A DNA stretch of 64,000 nt from assembly GCA_002917775.1 (NCBI GenBank), contig KZ627148.1:272030-336029 (forward strand), given 5' to 3'. A program made the position numbers and the translations under genes. Below the pieces are notes generated by a model, which did not search any database, was not told where the DNA came from, and saw only the letters and a program-made list of their open reading frames with translations. The stretch comes from Glaciozyma antarctica PI12. Lineage: Eukaryota; Basidiomycota; Microbotryomycetes; Kriegeriales; Camptobasidiaceae. This document shows positions 36,538 through 48,318 of this stretch, in pieces (the first letter of the stretch is position 1; every line of letters begins with the position of its first letter).

Positions 36538-38387
36538 ATGGCGACAGTCGCGGCAGCTCCTCACGCCGTCTACTCGTCAGGCCCCGACCCCTCCTCGAGT
36601 GAAGAAGACGACGAGCTCATGTTTGGGGACTTTTGCTTTACGTGAGTAGCTTCATCCCTGCAGCCCTGCCCCACCAACGCCCCTTCCCATCCGTCCTTCC
36701 TTTCATCGCCACCGCTATTTCTCCGTGACGGAGCTAACCCCTTTTTTTTTCCCTTCCTCCTCCTCCCTCTCTAGGTGCGGCAACGCGACTCAAGGCATTC
36801 CATATTGCAGTCAGCAGTGCCGCCACTCCGACTCGCTCAACGCCCTCCCCTCTCCCGACTTCTCCCTAGCACTCTCCGCCGTACCTCCCCTTATCTCCTC
36901 AGCCAAGTCGGTCTCGTCCACCCCTCCTTCCTCGGCCAACAACTCTCCCAGTCCCTTCACCACTCCCCTGTCGGAAGCCGCCGGCGCAGACCCTCCACAA
37001 CTCGACCTTCCAGCACTGGCGTCCAAGTTCGACTACGGTGGCGCCTCTCTTCCCGTCGGCCTTCGGTACCCGACCCACTTTTCCCACTCGTACTCGCACG
37101 ACCTCGTGAGCTACCCGAGCAAGGAACTCAAGGCGACGAGCTTTGGCGCGGGAGGAGGCGGCTTCGACCCTCTCGACCTCACGTACCGTCGGAGGCCCGG
37201 GGTCCCCACTCAAACGATTCCAGCACCTCTCTACTTCCGCCAAACCGCCGCCGTCCACTCCTCCCCCGCCCTCGGTCCCTCCTCCCCCCGGTTCTCCCCC
37301 CCGGTTCTCCCCTTCCCATGGACCTACCCTCTCGAACCTCACCAACGTCTCGACCTTTGCCCTCCCTCCCGCCGTCGCCACCGTCTCGGCACCTCCCACT
37401 CTTCCTCCGACACCCGATTGCGGTCGGCCGGGATGTGCAGGAAGGATCGAGTTGAAGGCGGGAGCGGGATCGCGGCCGAGTTCGTTGTCGGGGACGAAGC
37501 GGCCAGCGCCTTTGGACGCCGACCTCCTCCTCTCTCCTCGTATCCGCGCCCTTCGAGGTGGCGAGGTGGCGAGTATCGGTGGTGAGGAGGGAGTCGCAGA
37601 AGGAGAACCGGTCGACGGGAACCACCACTCGGCATTCGCCTGCTACCTCTTCTCCCACCTCACCGAGCCCACCCCTCCGCTCCCCTCCACCGACTCCTCC
37701 CGAGGACGCTCCATCCGTACCGCCCCTGCAGCACCGCAAGAGAAGCGTAGCGCGAGCGCCGATTCCGCCTACCCCCATCGCGGACCCACCCCAGCGACCC
37801 ACCCCCCTCGATTCGCCTTCGGAGGACGCGCACTCCCGACGCCAGAAAGACTGGAGCTCAGCAGCACGCCCGCGAAGCCGAAGCTCACGCCAGGCCGGTT
37901 CATCGCCGCTACGACCGACTCGCCCACGCCTTCGACTTTCGCCTCTCCCATCCCCTCTCCTCCCGCCTCGCCTCCCACTCTCGCGAACCGCGGTCGTCCC
38001 TCCTCTCGTCGCTCCGAAGCCTCTCCTCCCGCCTTTGTCGGCCCTACTCCCGACCCTCGCGGACGGAGCAAGATGCGCGGAATCGGTGCTGTCCAGCGGG
38101 ATTTTTCGCCGGTTCGGGATCCGAGCAATAGCACGTCCAGGGGGCGGGAGGCGGAGGTGTCGAAGGAGCGGGGGAGGGGGAGTAGGAGTCGGGCGAGGAG
38201 TCCTAGGCAGTCGTCGAGAAGGAGTGAGGGGGAGGAGTCGAGGAGGGGACGAGCGAAGAGGGAGGAGATTGAGGAGGAGGGGGAGGAGGTGTACAGGAGG
38301 GGAAGGAGTACGAGCGCGTTGAGGAAGGGGAGGGGGAGGGAGGTCGCTCTCAGTGGAGCGGGGTACGGACACTATGAGTCTCCGTAG
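36538..38387 (+). CDS. ECL1-type zinc-binding domain protein with long disordered tail
   Basis: The N-terminus reads DELMFGDFCFTCGNATQG then IPYCSQQCRHSD, a Cys pattern (CxxC ... CxxxC) like the fungal extender-of-chronological-lifespan ECL1/2/3 zinc proteins. In yeasts these affect lifespan and stress or metal responses. A phase-2 intron splits the domain just before CGN. The remaining 500 residues are Pro/Ser/Arg-rich and disordered, containing CGRPGCAGR, which may be another metal site, and an Arg/Ser/Glu-rich end. Frames before and after RRRPG differ by one base at a GGGG run (about 37198-37201); removing one G joins them smoothly into GSPLKRFQHLSTSAKPP. The ATG is at 36538, the stop at 38385-38387. 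Confidence 0.7.
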
Positions 38388-39034
38388 CCTCGTCGGCGAC
38401 AACTACAAAAGCTCTCAGGGCTACCAACACCATACGACCACACACGATTCAACCCGCATTTCTGATTCCACACCGCAACCCCTTCGCAGATATAACCCCC
38501 CCTCGCTCCTTCGTACCCATCCCCACTCTTCGACTTTCGTTGCCTCTTACTCTCTCTTCCCCCCTCTTTGCTTACCCTACCTCTCTTCATCTCTCGCATT
38601 ACCTCAACGTAGTCGTCGCTTCTTCCCATCATGAAACCCCCCTCGCAACCTTGATTCCAAAAAAATTGAAACTTCAAAATCGCATCCTTAGTGAATTCGG
38701 TCCTTGAGAGGTGTGCGAGAGAGTTGAGAGCGGAGAGGTTTGGAGCTTGCGAAGAAGCAGCGGAAGAGCGAGGGAGGGGACGGTCGACTTGAGACGTCAG
38801 CGACGCGAAGTTCGCACCAGCGGCTGCCTACCACGTTCTCTCTGCCTACCACGTTCGTGGCGCATTTTCTGCTCCTCAAGCTCCACCAGCCAGCAGAGCG
38901 AACGTGGTCACCCAAGTATACCGCGGCGGACGAAGCAGCAACGAAGCAAGCAGTTGGGCCCCACACGTGTTCCGTTCGACGACTTGTATTCCCATTCGTC
39001 TATCCCCAGTCTACGAGAAGCTGCAAGCGAGTAG
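38388..39034. other. Convergent intergenic between ECL1-type gene and NDC1
   Basis: Both neighbours end here (plus strand from the left, minus strand from the right), so this holds two 3' flanks. A T- and C-rich stretch at 38440-38650 with an A-run near 38660 could serve as 3' untranslated sequence. No gene is supported. Confidence 0.5.
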
Positions 39035-41623
39035 CTATGCGCGGTGGGAACTCTGCGGAGCGATCAGTCTCTCGTCCGAAAGCTGCGACGAGGAGAAGAA
39101 CTCACTGAACTCGCCCAAGAAGGGCGCAAACTCGTCCAGCACAGCTCGTACACCATCCTTGAGCGCTGCGTCAACCAATCCCGTCAGCCAGGTACGCCAC
39201 AAGCGATATAAGTGAACGAACCTTCTTGAACCGGCCCAACCTGCTTCGTGATCTCGGTCTGCATCTCCGCGCGCTCGGCGTCCTTCCCAACGCTCGCCAC
39301 GAGATCCTTGGCGAGGTCTTCGAGTGCGATGAGGTAGAGGATGAAGCCCTCGAGAACCATCGGGATATCGCGCTGCGCGACGCCGTAAGGATCCTCGCGG
39401 AGGGAGGCGCAGAGGAGGTTCGCGAGAGCTACGAAGAGCATCAGTACCGCGTCTTTGAGTCCGGAGAGAAAGGACGTACAGTGGATAGCCCAGACTGCTT
39501 CGCGTCGTCTCGTCACGCAGACTCCAACGACGTAACTCGGTCGCCTCCCAAAGACCTTCGCGAAGAGCGATGACCCTCGCCACGCAGCAGGGACGAACCC
39601 GCTCAACGACTGCTCGAACCCCTTCACCTCTCCCCGCTTCGGCAGCGTTGGTTCGACCACTTCGGGCGCCGCCAACGTTGGTGTGGAAGTCTGGAAGATG
39701 GAGGGGACGCGCGAGGTGAGGGTCGAGGCAGTGCTGGCGACGGCGGAAGAGATGGCGGAAGGCTTGGAGGCGGAGGAAGAGGCAGGAGAAGGGGCGAGGG
39801 TGTCGAAAAAGGACTTTTCGGTAGGCTTGAAGATGTTCTCGGCGACGACATGTTCTGAGGGGACGAATAGGGCTGAGGAGCGGGGGGCGAAGGAGTTGGT
39901 GGATGAGGAAGTCGACGAGAGTACTATGGAATAGAGTCGTTAGCGGTGTCTCGAACGGTGGGAGGGGTGTGAGAGCGCACCTGCGATCTTGCCCTTGACC
40001 TTCGCGCGCTGGAGCTCAGTCCCGACGAGCTGAAGGCACTCGCGCGAGATGTCGTGCCATGCTCCACCTTTCGTACCGTCCGGCTTGATGTCGATAAAGA
40101 TAGCCTTGCGGCGAGCTTCGTTCGTGAGCGTAAGCACCGACAGCTCGAGGTAAGCGAAGTGCTGCGAAGGGCGTGAGTTCGCTGAACTCGAGAGAAGGGT
40201 AGAGAAGACGCACCTGGAAGTAAGGATCTTCCGAGCGCAGACCAGATAGAAGGCACTTGTTTGGGTGGGAAGCAAAGTGGGAGACTGCCAACGGCTGTAC
40301 GTGGAAGATTAGTGGTCGCTCAGCGAGATGCAGAGGCAGCACCGTACCTGCGTAACGTAGACCTCGAAGCAGACGTGCGCAGCTTCCCAGACCACAGTTG
40401 TGAGCAGCGTGCTGGCCAACGATCGTGTGAGAAGCGTGAAGGAGTACGCCGCATTGTGGCGGAGGAACGAGTACAGGTACGGTCTGCGTGCGAGGCCGTC
40501 AGCGACTTGATCGATCGCCCGCAAGGAGATCACTCACCTCGCCCATGCACCCACCAAGTTCACGACGAGGAACCGCAGGACAGGTCGACGCAAAAGGACA
40601 TAGGCGGCGAAGAAGACTGCGTTCGCGACGAGGACGTTCCGAATCGCTTGCGGTGCGCGAGCCTTGGCTTTAGCGACCAGACGAGCCGGGATCGTAAGCT
40701 AACAGCAGCCACGAATCATCAGCTTCGCTCTTCGACGCGACCGCAACCGCAGCTCACCGAAGAGTCCGCATCAAACTCGACGCGCGACCGACCCTTCACG
40801 ACGTGCTCCATCGTCGCAGCAAACGCCAAGAACAAGTGCAGTAGCGTGAGGAAGATCCTCCGCTCGTTGAGCATCTGCGAATCCCGTCTGCATACCCTGT
40901 CAACTCCCTCCTTCGCCCCACCTCAAGCCGACTCACCCTTTGTGGTAGAACAGCAGCCCAAGCCTCGCATCGGTCGAGACGAAGGATGCGCACAAGAGGT
41001 AAGCCGTAAGAATTGGTGCGGATCCGAAGAGGTAGGCGATGAGGACTGGGAGGGAGGTCGAGGAGGTGAGGGATGCGAGTCGAGCGAAGCGGGAGGGGGA
41101 CTTTGGCGGCGCAGCTGTGGAAGACGTGAGCTCGGCTGGCGATGCTAGCAGCGTGCACGTACTAGTGAGAGTCTGTTTGCGCAGAACAAAGACGGGCAGA
41201 GCTCCGGCAAAGACGACGGGGGTGTAGAGCAACACGGGAAGGAAGTTGAACAACGATCCTGCAAGAGCTGGTCAGCCTGAGCCAGTAATGCTAGAGCTGG
41301 ACCAGCGTACCAGGTAGCTCCTTGGGATCGAACACAGCTCCTAGCAGGGCAGCAAACGCCACGAACGCGGTGATGGTAAAGGCGTGCCTCGTCAACCTCC
41401 TCACAAGGACCTGTTTGCGCACCGAGTAAGCTGCGTTCCTACCAGATCCAGCCTGGCGCGAGGAGTGAATATAAACACGCACGACTTTGCAAAGCACGGC
41501 GTAGCTCTGGGAGAGAGGAGACTGGGGAGCGGTCGAGGAGCCGAGGAGGAAGCTTGGTGTTGGCGGCGCTGGGACGGCAGGCTTGAAGGCGCTGACCGCA
41601 AACGGACCAGAGGGCTGCGCCAT
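39035..41623 (-). CDS. NDC1: Nuclear pore membrane protein NDC1/Nup
   Basis: A transmembrane nucleoporin that anchors the nuclear pore complex, and in fungi also the spindle pole body, in the nuclear envelope. About 680 residues. The N-terminal half has about six hydrophobic segments, including FTITAFVAFAALLGAVF, FNFLPVLLYTPVVFAGALPVFV, PVLIAYLFGSAPILTAYLL and FLTLLHLFLAFAATM. The soluble half has the family core HFAYLELSVLTLTNEARRKA, then WHDISRECLQLV, a Ser/Pro linker, and a helical C-terminus (VLEGFILYLIALEDLAKDL). About nine short introns. The ATG is at 41621-41623; the stop at 39035 follows a short last exon. Ends convergently with the ECL1-type gene. Confidence 0.88.
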
Positions 41624-41957
41624 GACTCCAAGAAGACTCCGCTCGCTGCGGCAGGAGAGGTGAAGTTGAAGCAAGAGCAAGAGCTGCGGAGGATCCTCGA
41701 GACGTCCAAGCAGTTCCCCAAACAGTCTCTCTCTGTCTCTCTCCTCTCCTCGCAATCTCTCTTTCGCAAGGCTCCTTCCTTCGACGTGGCAGGTAAAAAA
41801 GGGTCCATTGTAAGAACGAACATGGAGGGGGAGGTAAAGTAAGGCGAATCTACACAATAAAGAGCCATTACGAAGTACAGTGCGAAACGAACGAGGGAGG
41901 GGTATCTAGCAAGGACTATACTAGAAGGGAGGGAGATATACGTAGAGAAACCACCCG
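41624..41957. other. Intergenic upstream of NDC1
   Basis: Upstream region of NDC1 and 3' flank of the second GT31 gene (both minus strand). It contains CT-rich tracts and no exon. Confidence 0.5.
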
Positions 41958-44956
41958 CTACAGCGCCGCCGCCGGCTGCTGCACGAACCTCGGCCCACCC
42001 TCGAACCCCACCCTCGCCTCCTCCCCCTCCTCAAGCGCAAACCCCATCCTCGGCGTCCCCCTCGCTCTCCCAAACCTCCCTCCAAGCCCATTCACCACCA
42101 GCTCTCTCCTCCTGTCCGCCTCCCGCCCCTCAGAAACATATCCTCCCTCCCGCACGATCGGACTCCCATACATCCTTGCGCTACCCCAGAGCGGATCAAC
42201 GCTCTCGACGCTCTCGACCCCGTCCCACCGCGGGACGCGCGAGACCTCCTCCTCGCCAATGACGGAGAGAGGAGCGAAAGCCGGCGCCTCGACGCCCGAA
42301 TCCCACATCTTCTCGCGCCCGATGAGCGCGAGCGCAGCTTCGTAGAACCACTCGTTGCGCTTGAGGAAGTGGACCGCGACCGTTCCGCCGTGGAGCTTGT
42401 CGAGCATGCGTTGTTGGCGGAGGGAGAGGATGGTTGAGTCGTAGCGAAGGGTGGGAGGAGGGACGAGGCGGTCGGCGACGGAGGGGGGAAGGATGTAGTT
42501 GTGCGCGGGGAAGCGGAGCTGCCCTGTCGGTAGGTTTTCTGGCGCAGAGTCGGAGTCGGAGGGAGTGGGAGTGAGGTCGGTGGGGGAGGGGGAGTTGGTG
42601 TCGGAGGAGGTGGGGTTGGAAGGGGAGGAATCGAGAGGGGAGGAAGAAGGGGTGTCGTCCGCCGAGCTGGAATCCGACGGCGACGAAGAGGCGTTCTCCG
42701 ACGAAGATGACGAAGAGGGAACGTCGACGCTCGACCATCCCGCCTCCTCGTCTCCGACCTCGGTAACGACCGGCGCAGGCGGCTTGACGAGGTTATAAAT
42801 CTCGCCCTCGACCCACTCCTCCTCCTTCTCCTCGTACGCCCTCTTGACGATCCTGCTCGCCTCGACGTCCGCCGGGTCCCTATACAGGTCCTTCCCGAAC
42901 CTCGTCGATCTCGTCGCCGTTGGGATCCCCGCTTTCCGATCCGGTACGCCAGGCTTGACGCCCGTCGCGTCTCCCTCCGGCTCCCTCCTCAATTGCTCTC
43001 GCTCAATCCTCGGATCGACGAGCCTCGAATCCCTCGTCTCAAAGACAACTGAATCCGTCCTAACCGCTTTGCTCCCCCTCCCGCCGTTCTCCCTCCACTC
43101 GCCGTCCCACCGCCCTCCTCCCTCGATGAGCGCCTCGACCTCCTCCTCAATCGTCATCCCCTTGACCGGCGTCTCGTACTCCTCCTTCCACCCCGTCACC
43201 GTCGACCAACTCTGACTGAGCTCTCCTCCTCTCCGCACTCTCTCCTCCTCCGGAATCCCTCTCCGACCCTCGAGACGAATCCGCTCGACTTCGTCCGGGA
43301 AGAGGAAGCCGTGCGAGTACGTCGTTCCCGCTTTAGGCGAGTCGTAGATCCAGCAGCGTTCGGTGATCCAATTGATCTCCGACTTGTTGGGGTGGATTCG
43401 CATCCACTTGGCGACGCGCTTGTCCTCGGCACCGATGGTGTACTGCAGGATCGGCTTGTAGGTCGCGATGTACTGGACGAGGTCAGCGGAGATGGCGTAG
43501 ATCTCGCCGCCCATGAAAAGGTCGCGAATGAGGTCTGCGCGGAATAGAGGTCAGCGAGAGCGACGGGAGAGGAATGGAGAGCAGGACGTACACCCCCAGT
43601 AGGTCTTCTCACGAGGAGTGATTCGGAGATGGCGTTCGAGCTCGCTGAGGATGATGAGCGAATCGTCGTCGGCCTTGACGACGTAGTCGGCCTTCTTGAA
43701 CCCGACTCCGACGTCCTCGCCCGCTGCAGCTCCGCGCTTGCGGTAGTTGACAGGGACGGTAGCGTTCTCGGCAGCCCACTTGAAGTACTCGTGCGTCTTG
43801 CCCTTGTTCATGTTCTCCTTGACGTCGAGCACGACGACGTCGTTGAACATCTCCATCTCGAGTGCGATCCTGCGCGCGTGCGTCGCCCTTGGTCGACCGA
43901 GGATGAACTTGACTTGGACGTTCTGGCCCGGCCGGCCGGTGAGAGGGTCGATGGGCTTCGTGTGCCGCGCGTAGGTCGTCCGAATCATATGGCGACGTTC
44001 GTACGCCGCGTCGACAGAGAAGACGCCGACGAAGACGTTGACGGGGGCGAGCGAGTCGGCGAGGGCGTGGGGGAAAGGACGCTGGTTCTGGCAGTAGGTG
44101 CGGAAGGGGAGGGGGACCTTGTCGTTGGAGAGGACGTGGACGAGGAACGTGGTGAGGGACGCGGCGAAGCACGCTAGGAGGAGGAAGGTGAAGAGGACGG
44201 TGAGGGGCTGTGTCGGGACCCAGGGTTGTCGAAGGAGGGCGGAGGAAAAGGTCGAGAGGCAGGACCGGTTGCGAGATGGCTTCGAGGAGGTCGGGAGGGA
44301 GTGAGACTTGTGGCGAGATTCGGCGCGGCGAGCCCACCAGCCTGGCTTGCGCTTCTTGTGCCCCATGACGGGGGAGTTTTCGGGCGCGAGTGAGCCGCCA
44401 AGCTTACGGAGGAGGGCGGAGGTTTGGTGGTGATGGGATTGGAAGACTGTGTGAAGGGGAGCGCAATCAGCTTGCTGGCCAGAGCGGAGGTTCCGAGGGG
44501 TGCGCACAATCTGGACCGAACTGGCCCTCCTTGTCGACGCCGCTCGTAGGGGTTGTGGTGCCTGAAACCTGGCGACTCCGATTCCGTGAGATGGAGCGGT
44601 AGCTCAGCAGCTCGGGCCTGTAGCCCTCCCACTGCAGTGGTGGCGCAGGACTCGCAGCACGACTGCTAATCCTCGACGAGTAGCTCCCGTCTTCGCCGCT
44701 GTACCTAGCGTACTGAACCCGCCCAGAACTCTCCCCTGCCGAGTCGTACGAGTCCGAAGTGGAGGAGGTGAAGTCCCCGTCTTCGAAGGGCCCTGCTGCG
44801 GAACGGCGGGCGTGAGCGTCAAAGAGGTCGAGGATAGTCGGTTCGTCTTCGGGGAGGGAGCCGTTGCGGAAGGAGGCGGGGGGAGGAGGAGGAGGAGGGA
44901 GGGGACGAGGCGGACGAGTAGCTAGGAGGGGTGGACGAGTCGTATCGTGAATCCAT
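41958..44956 (-). CDS. GT31 family beta-1,3-galactosyltransferase-like protein with long tails
   Basis: A probable Golgi type II glycosyltransferase, distinct from the copy at 7.5 kb. A Ser-rich cytosolic N-terminus precedes a membrane anchor (LTVLFTFLLLACFAASLTTFLV). The catalytic domain has VNVFVGVFSVDAAYERRHMI, KFILGRP, DVVVLDVKENMNKGKT, ADYVVKADDDSLI (the DDD motif) and GGEIYAISADLVQYIA. After about residue 520 comes a Ser/Asp/Pro-rich disordered region, then a conserved-looking block (DRLVPPPTLRYDSTILSLRQ, AVHFLKRNEWFYEAALALIG). A 61-nt intron joins the N-terminal frame to FQSHHHQTSALLRKL upstream of the anchor. The start at 44956 (MDSRYDSSTPPSYSS) needs a one-base shift near 44878-44900, next to a C6 run, so the first 30 residues are uncertain. 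Confidence 0.82.
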
Positions 44957-45379
44957 CTTGTGCAAGTCGAGGCCGTGCCGGTTCTTTGAGGAGGGGGAGG
45001 GGGAGGGACTGAGCCCGATTCGGCGGGGGAAGAGAGTCGGCGGGTGTTGCTGTCTTGACTGCTGCTGTTGTTTGTGCGGTTGGGAGAGAGGGGGGTTAGG
45101 GACGAGGAGGAGGGAAGCCCCACGCGCCGGGGAGGAGCGGTCCAACAATTCGTTTTATTTTCGATGACGATGCTACCCCCCTTGGCACTAAGTGGATATT
45201 CGCCTTCTCCCGCTGGGGTTGACTGCTCGTGCGCAAGGAGTAGCGAGAATGGAGTGAAAAAGATGCAGGTCCAGCGAACTGAATCTCGCAATGCAAGCTC
45301 GTCTCCCTTGCGAAACGAGAACGACGAGAACGAACGGGGAAAGCAACTGAAATGCAACAAGCGAGGTATCGGAACTCGC
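44957..45379. other. Intergenic between GT31 gene and three-gene family
   Basis: Promoter side of the GT31 gene and 3' flank of family copy A. An open frame continues through much of this on the minus strand but without ATG or splice sites that would extend a gene. Confidence 0.45.
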
Positions 45380-46520
45380 TCAGTAGTAGGGTGCAGGGAT
45401 GGACGTGGCGGTAGGACAGCCGACGAGACCCTCGCTCCTCGGAGTCGCCGCTCCCTCGTTGTTCGCTCCCGAATAGTCGAACTCGCTGTCGCTATCCTCT
45501 CCTTCGAGGATGCGCTGGACCTACCACAAGAGCAGTACTTCAGTAACGGTTTTCGCAGCAACGGAAAGCTCACTCACCATGTCGATGTCGAGAGAATGGT
45601 CCTGGAGGGGAAGATCAGGGTAATCGGCGGGCGTCCAGTCTGGCGAGCCGAAGTTGATGGAAGGCTGGAAGCAGAGAAGATTAGCTACGAGGATCGGATG
45701 AGGAGGGCAAAGCACGACGCACGTTCAGCTTTTTGGCGGCCTGGAGGTCACGCGTGGCTTGGATGATGATGGGGTCCTGAATGAGCGCCATGAACCCGTT
45801 GTCGATGTCAACTGCCTCAAAGAGCTTCGACGTCAGTAAGATCCTGAATCGGGATTCAGAGAGGGCGCACGCTGCAGTGGCGCAGCGAAGAAGGCGTCGA
45901 CGCGAAGCTTCGCAGCGGGACCGAGACTCGAGTAGCCTGAGACGCAGGTAGTGTCGTTCCTAGGGTACATCGTACGCATTCGGTTGACAATTCCTCCTAC
46001 TCTCCAAGTCAGCCAGCTCTCCAGCCAACAGCGTCGGGGACGCACCTCCGACGAGGTTCTCAATGTTCGCCACCACAACACTCCTCCTCCAAATCTCCGC
46101 GTACTCCTCATCTTGTCCACTCTCCTCGTAGAGCTGAATCATGATAACGTCGTGAAGGACTACCAACGCATCAGCTCCCCTCCTCTTCCCTCTCGCAACG
46201 CGTCACTGAGTCCGGCTCACCAAACGCGTCTTCCGTCCCTCCACGAACCCCGCACCTGTGGCATCCCATCTGTTGAGAAAACTCAGAACCTTCTTGTCGA
46301 CTTCGGTGACCATGAGACGCGTGTCCTGGAAAGCGAGGTCGTCAGCCCTCCCCCCGGTTCTCGCGCGACCAGCGAGCTGCGGTAAACTCACCCTTCCAGT
46401 GAGGTATCCGACGGGCGGGACCATGGGAGTATGGCTGGGACTGGAAATCGCGTTGAGATGCCGCAGCGGAGAGAACCTGGGTTGTTTGGACTTTGAGGTG
46501 GAGTGGCGGAGAGGGGGCAT
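45380..46520 (-). CDS. Unrecognised fungal gene family, copy A (looks intact)
   Basis: I do not recognise this family; two related copies follow on the right. Copy A is about 265 residues from six or seven exons. Spliced segments in order: YLTGR then DTRLMVTEVDKKVLSFLNRW; VLHDVIMIQLYEES; VANIENLVGGGIVNRMRTMY; GYSSLGPAAKLRVDAFFAAP; DIDNGFMALIQDPIIIQATR; PSINFGSPDWTPADYPDLP; HSLDIDM; and an acidic end VQRILEGEDSDSEFDYSG. All splice sites are GT-AG and every junction stays in frame. No signal peptide, membrane segment or known catalytic motif is visible. The start at 46520 (MPPLRHSTSKSK) is basic, and a second in-frame Met lies 33 residues later. It shares a 319-bp upstream region with copy B. 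Confidence 0.7.
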
Positions 46521-46839
46521 GCTGGGACGGCGGGTTTGAGCTCCTCGTTGGCGCGCGGCTGTGCCGGCTGAGGGAACTGAGTAGTCTGAGTGGGTGGTGA
46601 GCTTGTAGAAGCTGAGTTTAAGACGACGGGGAGGAAAGAGGAGAAGTCGAAGAGCACCGACCCCCCCCCTCTTCCCTTTCTCTCTCCTCCCTCTCACCAC
46701 GAACCGTCGACCCAAGGCCTACTTCCCCAGGACCACTCAGCCCTCATCCAGCACAGCTTACCCACCAACTCGGAGCTCGCCGCTCAGCCCAACCTTCCCA
46801 GCAACACGCACGCTCCTCTCCCGCTCTCAGCGCAGAACA
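46521..46839. promoter_or_regulatory. Divergent intergenic region between family copies A and B
   Basis: The starts of the two head-to-head paralogues face each other across 319 bp, so both promoters must lie here. It contains a C8 run and CT-rich tracts but no motif I can name. The inference rests on gene orientation only. Confidence 0.5.
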
Positions 46840-47884
46840 ATGGTCATCATCCTCGACTCGTTGACCGTAGCCCCTCCTGGCTATATCACCGGAAGTGTGA
46901 TTACCCGTTTCTTCTCTCCACAGTCGAGTGCGGCTGGAGAGACGGAGAGAAGGAGGTGAGCTAACGCGCCGGGCCTCCAGGAGACGCGCATCATGATTAC
47001 AGAAATCAACGACGAGCTTCTCAGTCTTCTGAAGGAGTGGGGACCCAAGAAGTGCGGTGTTGCGAAGACTGAACTGGGTACGTCGGACGCCGTGCAAGCG
47101 GGGAAACTGTGAAGGAAGCTGACGACGTCGGTGCAGCTCTTCACGACGTTGTCGCGGTTCAAGTCTACATGGATGACGAGGGCCAGGAGCAGAAAGCCTG
47201 GAGGAAGCCTGGAGTGATCAAGATCGAGAACCTAAGCGGTGCGTCGTTCCCTCGCTCCGACGCCCTCGCACAGCGAACTGACGATTGTCACAGGAGGCTT
47301 CGTCAACCGCCTGCGAACGATGTACCCCAAGAACGACCCTACCCTCTTTTCTGGGTACGCGGATCTCAGTCCTGCTGCGAAGCTTCGCGTTGACAAGCTA
47401 TTCGCGACTCCTCCGTCGGGTGCGGTCTCAGTTTATCGCCTCGCACCGGTTGGCTAACGCTTTTCGCCGCAGGCTACGATTTCGATGAATTTTCGACCGC
47501 ACTCAGGACCCCCAGGGCAAGCAAGGTCTGCAGAACCTCAAGACCTACTTCGAACTCAACGTACGCTCATCCCTCCCTTCTTTCCCGCCTTGATCGCTCA
47601 TCCTTCTGGCCAGCCCTCGATCTACTACGAGTCGCCAAACTGGACGCCTGCGGGAGCTCCCAACAGCGCGGACAAGGACCCCTTCCGCGACGTCAACTTG
47701 GTGAGGGAATTCCCGTCCTCGCTACCGAGAGTCGGTTCTGATATGTCTGAGGCGCTGGCAGCTTCGTGAGCTTCTTGAGGAAGAAGACGAGGACGAATTC
47801 TATATCGAAGATGAGGATGAGGAGGAGGATGAGGAGGAGGACGAGGAGGAGTACGAGGAGGAGAGGGAGGAGGAGTGGGAGTGA
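46840..47884 (+). CDS. Unrecognised fungal gene family, copy B
   Basis: Paralogue of copy A in opposite orientation. Segments: APPGYITGS then ETRIMITEINDELLSLLKEW; ALHDVVAVQVYMDDEG; VIKIENLSGGFVNRLRTMY; GYADLSPAAKLRVDKLFATP; QDPQGKQGLQNLKTYFELN; PSIYYESPNWTPAGAP; and a last exon LRELLEEEDEDEFYIEDEDE that becomes an almost pure Glu/Asp tail. Intron positions and phases equal those of copy A. In the exon starting at 47472 the first part (GYDFDEFSTAL) is one base short relative to copy A before QDPQGK; this may be a real lesion or an assembly error. The initiator is MVIILDSLTV at 46840. Confidence 0.65.
47810..47884 (+). repeat. GAG/GAT-rich tract encoding the acidic tail of copy B
   Basis: An imperfect GAG/GAT/GAC triplet tract, coding for a run of about 25 acidic residues with few interruptions. 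The other copies have shorter acidic ends, so expansion of this tract may explain the difference. Confidence 0.8.
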
Positions 47885-48318
47885 GGGGACGCCGTTGAGG
47901 GACGCGTTCGCAGGAGCAGATCTTAGCTCTTCCATACTCTCCAATCCTCCCAAATCGATAGCTCGTTCTTCGCATTCCAGTTTCCGACCCGTTCATCGCA
48001 CGCAGCCAAGCTGAGAAACGAGAAAGCTGCATTCGCTCGGTACCCTCTACCACGTCCCCTTACAAGCCGTTCAGTCCTGCTGATTTGCCTCAGTGACGTG
48101 ACCGAATCGAGCAAGTGGCAGTGGCATTCAGGTTCGGGAGCGAGGTTGGGGAGCGAGATCGCTCTCGTGCCCGCGACGGGCTGAAAGGTCCGTTCTCACT
48201 CCGCACCTCGATAAGCTTCCTCTCCTCGTTCTTTGTTCCACTTTATAGAGGTACAGAGGGAGCTGAGAGGCAACGAGAAGCGGTAGGGGACTGAGTTGGC
48301 GTTGTGAAGGCCGCGATG
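47885..48318. other. Convergent intergenic between family copies B and C
   Basis: Copies B (plus) and C (minus) end toward each other here. I see no gene. The sequence holds two 3' flanks. Confidence 0.5.

Noticed and set aside
44591-44650. tRNA-like start (GGAGCGGTAGCTCAGC, resembling an A box)
   Set aside because: It lies in the middle of the GT31 reading frame (ELLSYRSISR on the minus strand), and no matching B box or acceptor-stem pairing follows at the right distance.
47885-48318. Possible terminal repeats or a mobile element around the three-gene cluster
   Set aside because: I found no transposase, reverse transcriptase, target-site duplication or long terminal inverted repeat; similarity between the copies is confined to exons and splice sites.
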